A DNA stretch of 52,172 nucleotides from NCBI GenBank assembly GCA_018896875.1, contig JAHILT010000038.1, positions 1 through 52,172 of the forward strand. Direction: 5' to 3'. The translations under genes and the position numbers were made by a program. Origin of the DNA: Patescibacteria group bacterium (GTDB lineage: Bacteria > Patescibacteriota > Minisyncoccia > UBA6257 > 02-FULL-45-10c). A model generated the notes under the pieces. The model had not been told where the DNA came from. It searched no databases and worked only from the letters and a program-made list of their open reading frames with translations. This document shows positions 40,874 to 49,700 of the stretch, in pieces (position 1 is the first letter of the stretch; each line of letters starts with the position of its first letter).

Positions 40874-41383
40874 TTACGACATTTTTAATTTTAATAATGC
40901 TTTTGGAATTTTTTCTATATTTGTAAAATCATCAGCTATTTCTTGAATTCGCGAAGATGCTGTCTTGCTAAACGCTGCTACCTCCACACTTCTTCCTTTG
41001 CCATATTGTAGGTATTCTATGAGAGGAATAAAGTCTCCGTCACCTGTAACTAAAATAATTACGTCTAAAAATTCACTCATTCTAAGAGCATCAACTGCCA
41101 TTCCTATGTCCCAATCAGCCTTTTTTGATCCATCAGCATAAATTTGTAAATCCTTTACTCGTAATTCTAGTCCACAACGTGTCAAAGCATCAAAAAAAGG
41201 CGCTTCTCCTAATGTTTTATCGCTTTTAACTACATACGCAATAGAACGTATTAATTTTCTATTACCTACTAACTCTTTAATTAGTTCTTTGTAATTAACT
41301 CTAGCTTTGTAAAGATTTTTAGCCGAATGGTATAAATTTTGAATATCAATAAAAACACCAACTCTCTGCTCTTTATGTTTCAT
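40874..41383 (-). CDS. NYN domain (LabA/DUF88) putative ribonuclease
   Basis: A 169-aa PIN-like protein. The acidic catalytic residues lie in VGVFIDIQNLYHSAK (about residue 12), ADWDIGMAVDAL (about 88-99) and VILVTGDGDFIPLIEYL (about 110-126), the usual NYN tetrad. The family includes metal-dependent RNases. Here it lies between rpsO and pnp, so a part in RNA processing is a reasonable inference. It is 15 nt downstream of rpsO and 126 nt upstream of pnp. Confidence 0.88.
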   Translation of the reverse strand: MKHKEQRVGVFIDIQNLYHSAKNLYKARVNYKELIKELVGNRKLIRSIAYVVKSDKTLGEAPFFDALTRCGLELRVKDLQIYADGSKKADWDIGMAVDALRMSEFLDVIILVTGDGDFIPLIEYLQYGKGRSVEVAAFSKTASSRIQEIADDFTNIEKIPKALLKLKMS

Positions 41384-41398
41384 GTATTTGTTTCGTTT

Positions 41399-41665
41399 TT
41401 AGCCCTTCAACCCTAATTTCTTAATCAATGCTTTATATTTTTTGGGCTTATCTTCTGCTAAAAAACTTAAAAGTTTTTTTCTTTTACTAACCATCTTCAA
41501 AAGCCCTCTGCGTGAGTGATTGTCTTTACGATGTTTTTTAAGATGATCTGTAAGCTCTAATATCTGTTTGGTTAAAATAGCAACTTGAACCTCAGAGGAT
41601 CCTGTGTCAACGTTATGTCTTTTAAATTCTTTGATAATGCTCGTTTTTTTACGCGTTGTAAGCAT
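41399..41665 (-). CDS. rpsO: 30S ribosomal protein S15
   Basis: An 88-aa protein of standard length. The signature includes DTGSSEVQVAILTKQILELT then DHLKKHRKDNHSRRGLLKMVSKRKKLL, which binds the 16S rRNA three-way junction at h20-22. It is the first gene of the cluster with labA and pnp. S15 represses its own translation in E. coli; no comparable pseudoknot was examined here. Confidence 0.97.
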   Translation of the reverse strand: MLTTRKKTSIIKEFKRHNVDTGSSEVQVAILTKQILELTDHLKKHRKDNHSRRGLLKMVSKRKKLLSFLAEDKPKKYKALIKKLGLKG

Positions 41666-41762
41666 AATAAGTAATATTTTTTAATTCCTACAAATTATAA
41701 ACGAAATTACATTAAAACGCAAGGGCTATTCTGTCGCACAATATTTTGTTAATATATAAAAT

Positions 41763-42692
41763 ATGAATGATATTAATAATTTATTAAAACAATACTTGGA
41801 TTATTTAGAATTAGAAAAAAACCGATCTATTAAAACAAGGGAGAATTATGAACGCTATCTTAAGTCTTTTATTAAATTTGGAGATATTAAAAAAGTAGAA
41901 GATATAGACATAAATAAAGTAATGCAATTTAGATTATGGTTGGCTAGAAAAGATAATAATGGTAAAAAATTAAAAAGAATAACTCAGTCTTATTATGTGA
42001 TAGCTATAAGAACTTTCCTAAAGTTTTTAGCAAAAAAAGATTACAAGGTTTTATCTCCTGATAAAATAGAACTTCCTAAAATAACTCGCAGACAAATAGA
42101 AATAATTGAATATCAAGAATTAGAAAGACTTTTAAATGCGCCTGATACAACCACAATGAGGGGACTTAGAGATAAAGCTATTTTAGAGACACTTTTTTCA
42201 ACGGGACTTCGTGTTTCTGAACTTTGTAATTTAGGGCGGTATTTTAATTTAGAAAGAGGAGAAATAGCTGTACGTGGAAAGGGCGAAAAAATAAGAGTTG
42301 TTTTTTTATCAGACACAGCTAAAAATTCTATCAAGAAATATTTAGATAAAAGAAGCGATGTTTTAGACTGTTTATTTATAAGTTTATCTAAAGAGATTAA
42401 GAAAAAAGAAAATAAAAATCCTAAAGTGATTGGCAAAATAACTCCAAGAGCGACACAAAGACTTATTGATTTTTACAAAAGAAAAGCTGGAATTACTAAA
42501 AATATAACTCCTCATCAAATTCGCCATCAATTTGCAACTGATTTATTAATGAATGGTGCTGATATCCGATCAGTACAAGAACTTCTAGGACATAGCAATA
42601 TTTCTACGACTCAAATATATACACATATAACCAATAAACAATTAAAAGAAATACACGGAGCCTTTCATAGTAAGAGAAGAAAGGGTGGCTAA
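41763..42692 (+). CDS. xerD: Tyrosine recombinase XerC/XerD family
   Basis: A 309-aa recombinase. The N-terminal SAM-like core-binding domain spans about 1-100. The catalytic residues are in STGLRVSELCNLG (first Arg), GKGEKIRVVFLS (Lys), ITPHQIRHQFATDLLMNGAD (H-x-x-R) and LLGHSNISTTQIYTHI (His and Tyr nucleophile). It probably resolves chromosome dimers at dif. Only one such gene is in the window, so XerC versus XerD is uncertain. It lies 32 nt upstream of tRNA-Leu, a place where integrases sit, but its sequence is the housekeeping Xer type. Confidence 0.93.
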   Translation: MNDINNLLKQYLDYLELEKNRSIKTRENYERYLKSFIKFGDIKKVEDIDINKVMQFRLWLARKDNNGKKLKRITQSYYVIAIRTFLKFLAKKDYKVLSPDKIELPKITRRQIEIIEYQELERLLNAPDTTTMRGLRDKAILETLFSTGLRVSELCNLGRYFNLERGEIAVRGKGEKIRVVFLSDTAKNSIKKYLDKRSDVLDCLFISLSKEIKKKENKNPKVIGKITPRATQRLIDFYKRKAGITKNITPHQIRHQFATDLLMNGADIRSVQELLGHSNISTTQIYTHITNKQLKEIHGAFHSKRRKGG

Positions 42693-42724
42693 ATTTTGTT
42701 ATTTATATTAGAATTTTTAAAGAT

Positions 42725-42806
42725 GCTCCCGTGGCGGAACTGGCATACGCGCATGGCTTAGGACCATGTCCTGCAAAGGGTAGAGGTTCAAATCCTCTCG
42801 GGAGCA
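42725..42806 (+). tRNA. tRNA-Leu (TAG)
   Basis: Acceptor GCTCCCG/CGGGAGC. The anticodon stem CATGG/CCATG has loop CTTAGGA, so the anticodon is TAG. A short class II variable arm (TCCTGCAAAGGG) and T arm AGAGG-TTCAAAT-CCTCT follow. Discriminator A. Confidence 0.95.
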
Positions 42807-42808
42807 CT

Positions 42809-43090
42809 ATGTATACAATTTATATTCTACAAAGTCTAAAAAACCTAAGAACATACGCTGGATACACAGAAAATTTAAAATTAAGATTACAACAGCATAA
42901 TTTAGGAAAAGTTAATACCACAAAAAATAGAAGACCTTTGATAATTATCTTTACGGAAAACACATAGTCATTAGCAAAAGCAAAGAAACGCGAACTTTAT
43001 TGGAAATCGGGCAGTGGCAGAAGAAAACTAAAATCTTATTTTGAATTCGGGTTCCCGCCCAGTGCAACTGGGCGAGGCTCGCCCAAATAA
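42809..43090 (+). pseudogene. GIY-YIG endonuclease-like gene interrupted by an amber codon
   Basis: Starting 3 nt after tRNA-Leu, MYTIYILQSLKNLRTYAGYT is the GIY-YIG core of the UvrC/Slx1-type small family, followed by LKLRLQQHNLGKV. After 52 codons an in-frame TAG (42965-42967) stops it. The same frame then continues with AKKRELYWKSGSGRRKLKSYF, which is the normal C-terminal part of the family, and ends at TAA 43090. So either one base change has made a pseudogene, or the amber codon is read through. The final 15 residues come from a GC-rich hairpin region. Confidence 0.82.
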
Positions 43091-43116
43091 AATTTGGGCG
43101 GCAAATCCCGCCCTCG
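43047..43116. repeat. GC-rich hairpin cluster downstream of the GIY-YIG gene
   Basis: GCCCAGTGCAACTGGGC and GCCCAAATAAAATTTGGGC are two adjacent perfect stem-loops, followed by GGCAAATCCCGCCC. Base composition is much richer in GC than the surroundings. It covers the end of the broken GIY-YIG frame. Confidence 0.7.
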
Positions 43117-43130
43117 GCACATTTAAACAC

Positions 43131-43159
43131 AAAAATCCCCGCATATCGCGGGGATTTTT
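43131..43159. terminator. Bidirectional terminator
   Basis: AAAAATCCCCGC, a short loop and GCGGGGATTTTT form a strong hairpin with A and T tracts on both sides. It separates the GIY-YIG region (+) from the pilin-like operon (-). Confidence 0.9.
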
Positions 43160-43168
43160 AAAAAATTC

Positions 43169-43504
43169 TTAACTTAATATATTCTGAACAATATATTTCA
43201 TTGTTCCAGCAAGCAAAGCAACAGCAATAGCTAAGATAGAATACATCAATTGGGTTTTAGCTTTTTTAATTTGTTCAGCATCACCAGCAGCAGTCAAATA
43301 TAGAAACGCCGAATAAAAGATGGCCAACATCGCAGCGACAAAAAATAACCCTGTAACCCAGTTTACAATTTTGGTTATAACTCCTTCTATACCAGCCAAA
43401 CTTGTAATATTTGTTCTTGGCTCATTTGTCGCAATTGCTCCAAAGGCAAAAAACGGAGAAACAAGTAAAATTCCTGTTAAAACTTTTTTAGCTAAATTTT
43501 TCAT
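43169..43504 (-). CDS. Pilin-like membrane protein (T4SS pilin/TrbC-VirB2-like), copy 1
   Basis: A 111-aa protein with a signal peptide (about residues 1-24, VLTGILLVSPFFAFGA). Two TM helices follow (about 53-72 VTGLFFVAAMLAIFYSAFLYL, and 87-107). Between them is the short charged loop AAGDAEQIKKAKTQLMYS. This matches the small two-helix pilin-like proteins common in CPR and likened to VirB2/TrbC. The pattern GDAEQIKKAKT / GGNIEKVILGRKT is shared with the next gene. The role could be in a surface filament or secretion pore. It is the last gene of a four-gene minus-strand cluster. Confidence 0.8.
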   Translation of the reverse strand: MKNLAKKVLTGILLVSPFFAFGAIATNEPRTNITSLAGIEGVITKIVNWVTGLFFVAAMLAIFYSAFLYLTAAGDAEQIKKAKTQLMYSILAIAVALLAGTMKYIVQNILS

Positions 43505-43607
43505 TTTTTTAAATTTATGAACGAGTTTGTACTATACACGTTCGACCTTTCATTTAAGAATATATCTTAATAACTTTAAATTATCATAAAAAACAAATTA
43601 CGTCCAT

Positions 43608-43997
43608 TTAACCTCCCATAATATCCGCTACAATCATAGCAATTCCCTTGGAAATTAAAATAAGTGCAAAACCTATAATAGCATAAGTTATAGTTTTCCT
43701 CCCTAAAATAACTTTTTCTATATTCCCTCCGCTAAATATCATTTGATAAGCTCCAAAAATTATAACTAAAGGTAAAATTATTGAAGCTATCCCAATAACA
43801 TAATCAACAATTCTATCTATTAGCGCAGAAATACTTGTTACTTTTAAGGGGTTAGGAATATTAATACTGCTTACTTTCTCGGCCGCCTGAGTAATATTTA
43901 TTCCGTTTGTATTCACGATTGATCCTCCATTATTAACAAAAAACAATGTAGTGCAACAAACAAGTGTAAAAGTGATTATTAATAGTTTTGTTTTCAT
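43608..43997 (-). CDS. Pilin-like membrane protein, copy 2
   Basis: A 129-aa protein with a signal peptide (about residues 1-25) and the same two-helix architecture as its neighbour: a helix at about 63-84 (YVIGIASIILPLVIIFGAYQMI), loop FSGGNIEKVILGRKTITYA, and a helix at about 102-124. The N-terminal half differs and is longer. It is a paralog by structure. It lies 103 nt upstream of copy 1 and 48 nt downstream of the cysteine-rich member. Confidence 0.78.
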   Translation of the reverse strand: MKTKLLIITFTLVCCTTLFFVNNGGSIVNTNGINITQAAEKVSSINIPNPLKVTSISALIDRIVDYVIGIASIILPLVIIFGAYQMIFSGGNIEKVILGRKTITYAIIGFALILISKGIAMIVADIMGG

Positions 43998-44045
43998 GCC
44001 TTAATATTATAACTTAATATAACCTAAATTTAAAATTTATTTAAT

Positions 44046-45236
44046 CTATTCTTTTGCAACGTTACAACATACGCCGACTGAACATACTTCTTTGTTTGTA
44101 CTTAAAATAACAGACGGAAAATCACAATCTGATTTACATTCTCCGCCTAAATTTTTGCAAGAAGACGGATCATGAGAAAATTTTGAATCTTCCTTGTTAG
44201 AATCTTTTTTGAGTGGTATGCAACACTTTATATTAAAATCTTTTTTATACTCAGAAGACAAACACAAATTAGGCTTCCAATTATCACCCTCACAAGTAGT
44301 CGTTTTTATATTTTGACATGTTCCTCCTTGGCTTATACAGGCAAAATTGTTTCCTTCTTCGGACTTTGGAAGAGCTCTTGCCCCTATCGGCTCCGAAGAA
44401 CACTCAATTTCATTCCACGGAAGCTTGGAAGACGAACCTGTCAAAACCTGAAGAATAGTTCCAATAAGCAACCAAGCTCCTAGGGTAATAACAATGCCAA
44501 AAATCGCAGTTGTTATTCGTCCTCTTCCGCTAGTTATTCTAGTTTCTGATCCTCCAGCAATCATTATTTCAATCGCTCCCCAAACAATAAAAGCAGTTGC
44601 TAAAGCAAAAACTACTTTTGTTAAAAAATTAATTATGTTTTTAATAAGTTGAAAAAGATCACATAAAGAACAATTAACACCTTCACAGTCAGGCACTAAT
44701 CCCTTCCCTTCTGTTTCGTCTGAATATTCACCTAGGACATCTTTCTCTCCTGTAAAAATATTCTCTTCGTCGTTAGGAAAAATACTATCATTCCAGCTGG
44801 GTGTTTCACTGGCTCTTGAATATGCGCAACAAACCTTAGGAGGAGCGCAATCACTGGTATTTATTGAAACAGAACCACTTCCACAAGAACCTGAAGATTT
44901 ACATACTCCTCCTCCGACATAATTAGATCCACATTTTGTGGGAATACAGCATGTTTCGTACCGATGAGATATTGTTCCTGATCCACGAGATACTTGTCCT
45001 AATTCATTGCTCGGACAATTAGTATCATTATAATCAACATCATCATAAGAAGCACAAGATATCCTACATATTCCTTCTCCTGATACCCCACAAACATCTC
45101 CTTCCGCAAAAACAACTTGAGCAGAACTAAAAATAAATCCTGCCAACAAAACGGTCATCATTAAAATTAAATATTTCCCCCCAGTAGTAGAGCGAAGCTC
45201 ACTACGGGACTTTGTATTTTTTAATGCATTGCTCAT
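44046..45236 (-). CDS. Cysteine-rich pilin-like membrane protein
   Basis: A 396-aa protein. A signal peptide (about residues 22-45, YLILMMTVLLAGFIFSSAQVVFA) precedes a cysteine-rich domain with repeated CCxP or CCAY segments (about 48-150). The two-helix pilin-like core follows (FLTKVVFALATAFIVWGAIEIM, loop AGGSETRITSGRGRITTA, then ITLGAWLLIGTIL). A second cysteine-rich domain (about 300-396) ends in VCCNVAKE. The many paired Cys suggest disulfide-bonded surface modules. Residues 10-19 (SRSELRSTTG) are encoded by a short palindromic repeat. The ATG is 1 nt after the upstream stop codon. Confidence 0.78.
   Translation of the reverse strand: MSNALKNTKSRSELRSTTGGKYLILMMTVLLAGFIFSSAQVVFAEGDVCGVSGEGICRISCASYDDVDYNDTNCPSNELGQVSRGSGTISHRYETCCIPTKCGSNYVGGGVCKSSGSCGSGSVSINTSDCAPPKVCCAYSRASETPSWNDSIFPNDEENIFTGEKDVLGEYSDETEGKGLVPDCEGVNCSLCDLFQLIKNIINFLTKVVFALATAFIVWGAIEIMIAGGSETRITSGRGRITTAIFGIVITLGAWLLIGTILQVLTGSSSKLPWNEIECSSEPIGARALPKSEEGNNFACISQGGTCQNIKTTTCEGDNWKPNLCLSSEYKKDFNIKCCIPLKKDSNKEDSKFSHDPSSCKNLGGECKSDCDFPSVILSTNKEVCSVGVCCNVAKE
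45177..45210. repeat. CCCAGTAGTAGAGCGAAGC palindromic repeat inside a coding region
   Basis: CCAGTAGTAGAGCGAAGCTC then ACTACGGGAC; on the minus strand GTAGTGAGC-TTC-GCTCTACTAC is a tight hairpin. A second copy is at 51672-51707. Here it is translated in frame in the N-terminal region before the signal peptide's hydrophobic core. Confidence 0.8.
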
Positions 45237-45237
45237 T

Positions 45238-46578
45238 TTAAAACTGTTCTTCTCTTACTTGTTTTATTAAATCAGACACTGCTCTCTCTGCTTGGCTAAG
45301 CGCATCATAATTCTCTAATTGCTTAGAAACAACAGCCTCAATCATTTGTGAGAAAATAAGTCTTGTTTTGTCTTCGTCTGGCTTTAGCCAAGATTTGGCT
45401 GTTAAAGCTTGTTTAGCAAAAACACCCATCTCTGGATCATCAGAATACTTTTGTATTAAAGTCCTAAGCGCTGGCGGATGATTAGTGTTTTTTAAATAAT
45501 TTTCCGCAACTTCCTTATCGGTAGTTAAATAAATCACTAAATCCCAAATCCATTCTGGATACACCGCATATTTAGAAACAGCTAGTCCTTGATATTTAGC
45601 ATAATTAATAGCTGTTTGCTCATTAGTCTTTGGTTGAGGCATAGGTGAGATTTTTATTTTCAAAAAAGGATTTTTGGTTTTTAAAATTTCTTTTTGAGAA
45701 GCATATTCAAAAATCATAGCAGTTTTCCCTTGAGCAAAAGAATCTAAAGAGTATGGCATACTTTCATTCCACGTATAATACAAATCATTTGGGTCGGCAA
45801 ATTTTGTATAAAAATCCAAAGATTGTAAACCAGGTTCTCCACCTTTTATTGAAGAAATAAAACTAGCACTAGTAAAATTCTCTGTTGTCATTTCTGCACC
45901 AGCTTGAAGCATTAAAAGACTTAAAATATCAGCAGCATTATGTATGGTTTTTTCAGACCCGCCTATCGCTGCAGCAGCTCTTGTAATATTACCATTAGTA
46001 TCAATTTTTCTGAGTTTAGGAATTAAATTTTTAAATTCTAACCAATCAGAGGGAGGAACAGCAATAGCATAATTATCAAAAATATCTTGATTATAAAAAA
46101 GCGCTAAGCTATCTATATATAAAGGAAGGGCAAAAATAGAATCCTTCCAAACGAAATCTTTTTCTACTGTTTCTGGAAATAAAGATCTTAGTTGAGTAAA
46201 GCTTAATTTTTCCGCAGACATAGGCGCCATTTTATCGGAATGTTTTGGCAACCAAGAATTATCAACCATAAAAATATCAGGTCCTTTACCAGCAGCTAAT
46301 GCATTGATTAATTCATGTTCATAACTAGCTTCTTCTATTTTTTTATACGTTACTCTTATATTAGGTTGAAGCTTACTATAAGCTATCAAGCTAGCGTTAA
46401 AAGCACTTGCTTCATCAACAACTCCCCATATTACTAAATCCATTTGAGGTGGAGCAACTTTTTTTTCTCTCCCTCCAGGCAAAACACCCGTAAAAATTCC
46501 AATAAAAATAAACGCTATTAAACTTATAATGCTAATAACTATGATTTGGGGTTTAGAAAAATTAAATTTCTGCTCCAT
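45238..46578 (-). CDS. Extracellular solute-binding protein, family 1
   Basis: A 446-aa protein with an N-terminal TM anchor (about residues 12-33, IVISIISLIAFIFIGIFTGV) and no lipobox Cys. The periplasmic-binding-protein fold of family 1 is indicated by VIWGVVDEASAFNASLIAYS, GKGPDIFMVDNSWLPKHSDK, FALPLYIDSLALFYNQDIFD and GKTAMIFEYASQKE. Family members bind sugars for ABC importers. No permease or ATPase is adjacent; instead it leads an operon of three pilin-like proteins. A role tied to that surface structure is possible. TATAAT 8 nt before the ATG indicates a leaderless start. Confidence 0.88.
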   Translation of the reverse strand: MEQKFNFSKPQIIVISIISLIAFIFIGIFTGVLPGGREKKVAPPQMDLVIWGVVDEASAFNASLIAYSKLQPNIRVTYKKIEEASYEHELINALAAGKGPDIFMVDNSWLPKHSDKMAPMSAEKLSFTQLRSLFPETVEKDFVWKDSIFALPLYIDSLALFYNQDIFDNYAIAVPPSDWLEFKNLIPKLRKIDTNGNITRAAAAIGGSEKTIHNAADILSLLMLQAGAEMTTENFTSASFISSIKGGEPGLQSLDFYTKFADPNDLYYTWNESMPYSLDSFAQGKTAMIFEYASQKEILKTKNPFLKIKISPMPQPKTNEQTAINYAKYQGLAVSKYAVYPEWIWDLVIYLTTDKEVAENYLKNTNHPPALRTLIQKYSDDPEMGVFAKQALTAKSWLKPDEDKTRLIFSQMIEAVVSKQLENYDALSQAERAVSDLIKQVREEQF

Positions 46579-46586
46579 TAAACTAA

Positions 46587-46592
46587 ATTATA
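46587..46592 (-). promoter_or_regulatory. -10 box of the solute-binding/pilin-like operon
   Basis: TATAAT on the minus strand, 8 nt before ATG 46578. The message would be leaderless or nearly so. Confidence 0.6.
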
Positions 46593-46641
46593 CCGTAAAC
46601 AAAAAACTATTACAAAACAGACATTTTACAAAATAAACATT

Positions 46642-46753
46642 TGCTTTGCCAATTGTCTTTGAGGAACATCTCGGAGGCGCTTTCGCGCCGAGAGCGAAGC
46701 AAATTTTATAGCAATAAAATTATGCTGTTTCCGAAAAGATAATTAGTAAAGCA
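46642..46753. repeat. Element A copy 3
   Basis: The outer arm TGCTTTGCCAATT pairs with AATTAGTAAAGCA (one G-U and one mismatch). The first hairpin reads CTCGGAGGCGC-TTTC-GCGCCGAG, much more GC-rich than in copy 1 but still paired. The second hairpin is AATTTTAT-agca-ATAAAATT. The core words TTTGAGGAACATCTCGGA, GAGAGCGAAGCAAATTTT and ATGCTGTTTCCGA are conserved. It lies between gyrA's stop codon and the next gene, antisense to both. Confidence 0.85.
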
Positions 46754-46754
46754 A

Positions 46755-49700
46755 TTAAAAACAAATCGCTCCAGCGATATTATCGCCAGAATTTAAATTC
46801 ATAATTCTTACGCCTTGTGTTGCCCTACCAGCCAATCGCACACTAGAAAGTTGTATTCTAATTATTTGACCCTTGATAGATAATACTAGAAGTTCCCGTT
46901 CTTCATTCACTAATATTGAAGCAACAATATTTCCAGTTTTTGAATTAATTTTAGCTGTTTTAATACCAGAGCCACCACGAGCCTGCACTTTATATTGTGA
47001 AATTTTAGTTCTCTTGCCAAAACCACTAGTTGTAACAGTTAAAATGCTAGTGTCTGGGCTAAATTTTTCTTCAATAATAGCCAAAGAAATAAGATTGTCT
47101 CCTTTTTTCAAACGAATCCCCTTCACGCCAGAGGCTGTTCTCCCCATAGGTCTAATTTGAGACTCTTTAAATCTAATTGCTTGCCCTAAAGCTGTAGCTA
47201 AAATAATTTGATCATTACCAGAAGAAAGTTTAACCCATTGTAATGCATCTCCTTTTTTAAGATTAATAGCCCTAATCCCTGTTTTTCTTACATTAATAAA
47301 ATCAGACAAAGCTGTTTTTTTAATAATTCCATTTTGAGTTGCCATCACTAAAAATTTTGATGCTTCCTTCTTATCATCAGAATAGCAAACAACTGATGCT
47401 ATTTTTTCTTCTACGGGAATTTCTAAAAAATTATGAAGAGATCTTCCTTTGGCTATTCGGCTAGCTTCTGGAATTTCATACACCTTAGTTTGAAATACTC
47501 TGCCTTCTTCTGTAAAAAATAAAATATTATCGTGAGTGTTAGTAAATATAAACCTATTTAAGAAATCTTCTTCGGCAACCTGAGATCCAATTAATCCCTT
47601 ACCTCCACGCTTCTGAGAGCGAAAACTTGATGGCGCCACACGCTTAATATAGCCATTATCAGACATAGAAATTATTGTTTCTTCTTTAGGAACAAGATCT
47701 TCTTCGCTAAAATCTTCTAGTCCAGAAGATATAACTTTTGTTTTTCTTTCATCGCCATACTTTTCTTTCATCTCTAAAAGCTCTTTTTTAATAAGAGATA
47801 AAATCTTTTTAGGACTACTTAATAAGGATTTTAAACTTTCAATTATTTTCTTTTTTTCTTCCAATTCATCTTTAATTTTTTTATGTTCTAAGGAAGCCAA
47901 CGCCTGAAGTTTCATTTCTAAAATAGCGCTAGCTTGAATAGCAGAAAATTTAAACTTAATAACTAAGTTTTTATGAGCTGCTTCTTTGTCAGCTGATTTT
48001 TTAATAAGAGCAATAATCTTGTCTATACTTCCTAATGCTTTGTTTAGTCCCATTAAAATATGGGCTCTCTCTTCTGCTTTTTTTAAATCAAATTCTGCTC
48101 TTCTTTTTGTTACTTCTTTTCTATGATTAATATAAGCAACTAAAATTTCTTTAATAGAAAGAACTTGTGGTTGAATGCCGTCAATCAATGCCACCATATT
48201 AAAATTAAAATTCTTTTGAAGGTCGGTAAATTTATAAAGTTGATTTAAAATTTTCTGCGGATTAGCATCGTTTTTAAGATCAATTACTACAGAGATACCA
48301 TCCTTGTCAGATTCATCGCGTACATCCTTTATCCCCTGAATTTTTTTACTAGTTACAAGCTCAGCTATTTTTATTATAAATTCAGACTTATTAACCTGGT
48401 AAGGAATTTCTGTGATTTCAATATAATGTCTTTTAGCAGATTCTTTTACTTCCGCTCTTCCACGCATAGTAACACCTCCTCGTCCAGTCGTATAAGCTTG
48501 TTTGATGGCATTTTTATCATATATGATTCCACCAGTAGGAAAATCTGGACCTTTTATAAACTCCATTAATTCCTCAGAACTGGTTTTGGGATTATCTATA
48601 ATTTCCCCTATAGCATCAATAATTTCTCCTAAATTATGAGGAGGAATATTAGTAGCCATTCCTACAGCAATGCCTACTGCTCCATTAAGTAAAAGATTAG
48701 GAATCTTGGCTGGCAAAACCTTTGGCTCTGTTCTAGTCTCGTCATAATTAGGCGCCCAATTTACCGTTTCTCTTTCAATATCAAGCAAAAGATTCTCAGA
48801 GATACTAGATAGTTTAGCTTCGGTATAACGCATAGCTGCCGCAGAATCTCCATCTACTGAATTATGAACAAAAATCCCCGCAGCCAAAGCAAAATTATGA
48901 CTTTTTTCTATTGTTAAATCATAAACATCCTCTCTCTGATTTAAAAACTCCACTTTTATAACTTTGTGATTTTTATTTAAGGCATTAAGTAAAATCTTTT
49001 TATCATTATTATAATATTTTTGTATACCGGTTTGCCAAGAAGTGGCGCGTCCATAATTATAAATTATGCATCTTTTCTGCTCATATAAATCTTGATTTAA
49101 AATTTTATATTCTTTTAAAACTTCTCTACAAATCTTGAGAAACTTAACCTTGCCAGTATTATTAGAAATTCTTTTTTTATTCGCACTAACGATTTTTTCA
49201 TGAAATAGCTTTCTGTAAACTGGATCTTGCCATAGTCTTTTAAATGTTTGTGTCGCTTGTTTAGAAATTTCAATTCTTCTTTCTGGATGATTTTGAATAT
49301 ATTTTTTATTAACCACACTTAAAAATTTGCTCATTTTTATTCTGTATTCAGAATTTTGCCAATTTTTCAAATTTCGTTCAGACATTCTTTTGGCATATTC
49401 GGCCCTATTAACGGAATTAGACCAAAACTTTCTCCTTCCTTCGGCAATCTTTTCTCTATATTCTTTATTTTTATGCAAATTAGCAGCCTGCTCATAATGA
49501 ACATGCCAGTGTTCTCCCCAGTCTATTCTTTGTATATTATCAGGACTATTATTAAGTTTATTAAAATCTAGATGATGCCTTACTCTCCCTTCTTTTTTTG
49601 AATATTTTTTGATGGTCAAATTATAATTATCAGCTAAATGATGCGACGGAACCCATTCGTCAATTTTGTTTTGATATATTAAATTATAACCCTCGCGATT

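Noticed and set aside
41763..42806. Integrative element with integrase at tRNA-Leu
   Set aside because: The recombinase looks like housekeeping Xer, there is no repeated tRNA 3' end, and no cargo region is visible nearby.
42731..42808. N-terminal extension of the GIY-YIG frame
   Set aside because: These 26 codons are the tRNA-Leu gene itself; the real start is ATG 42809.
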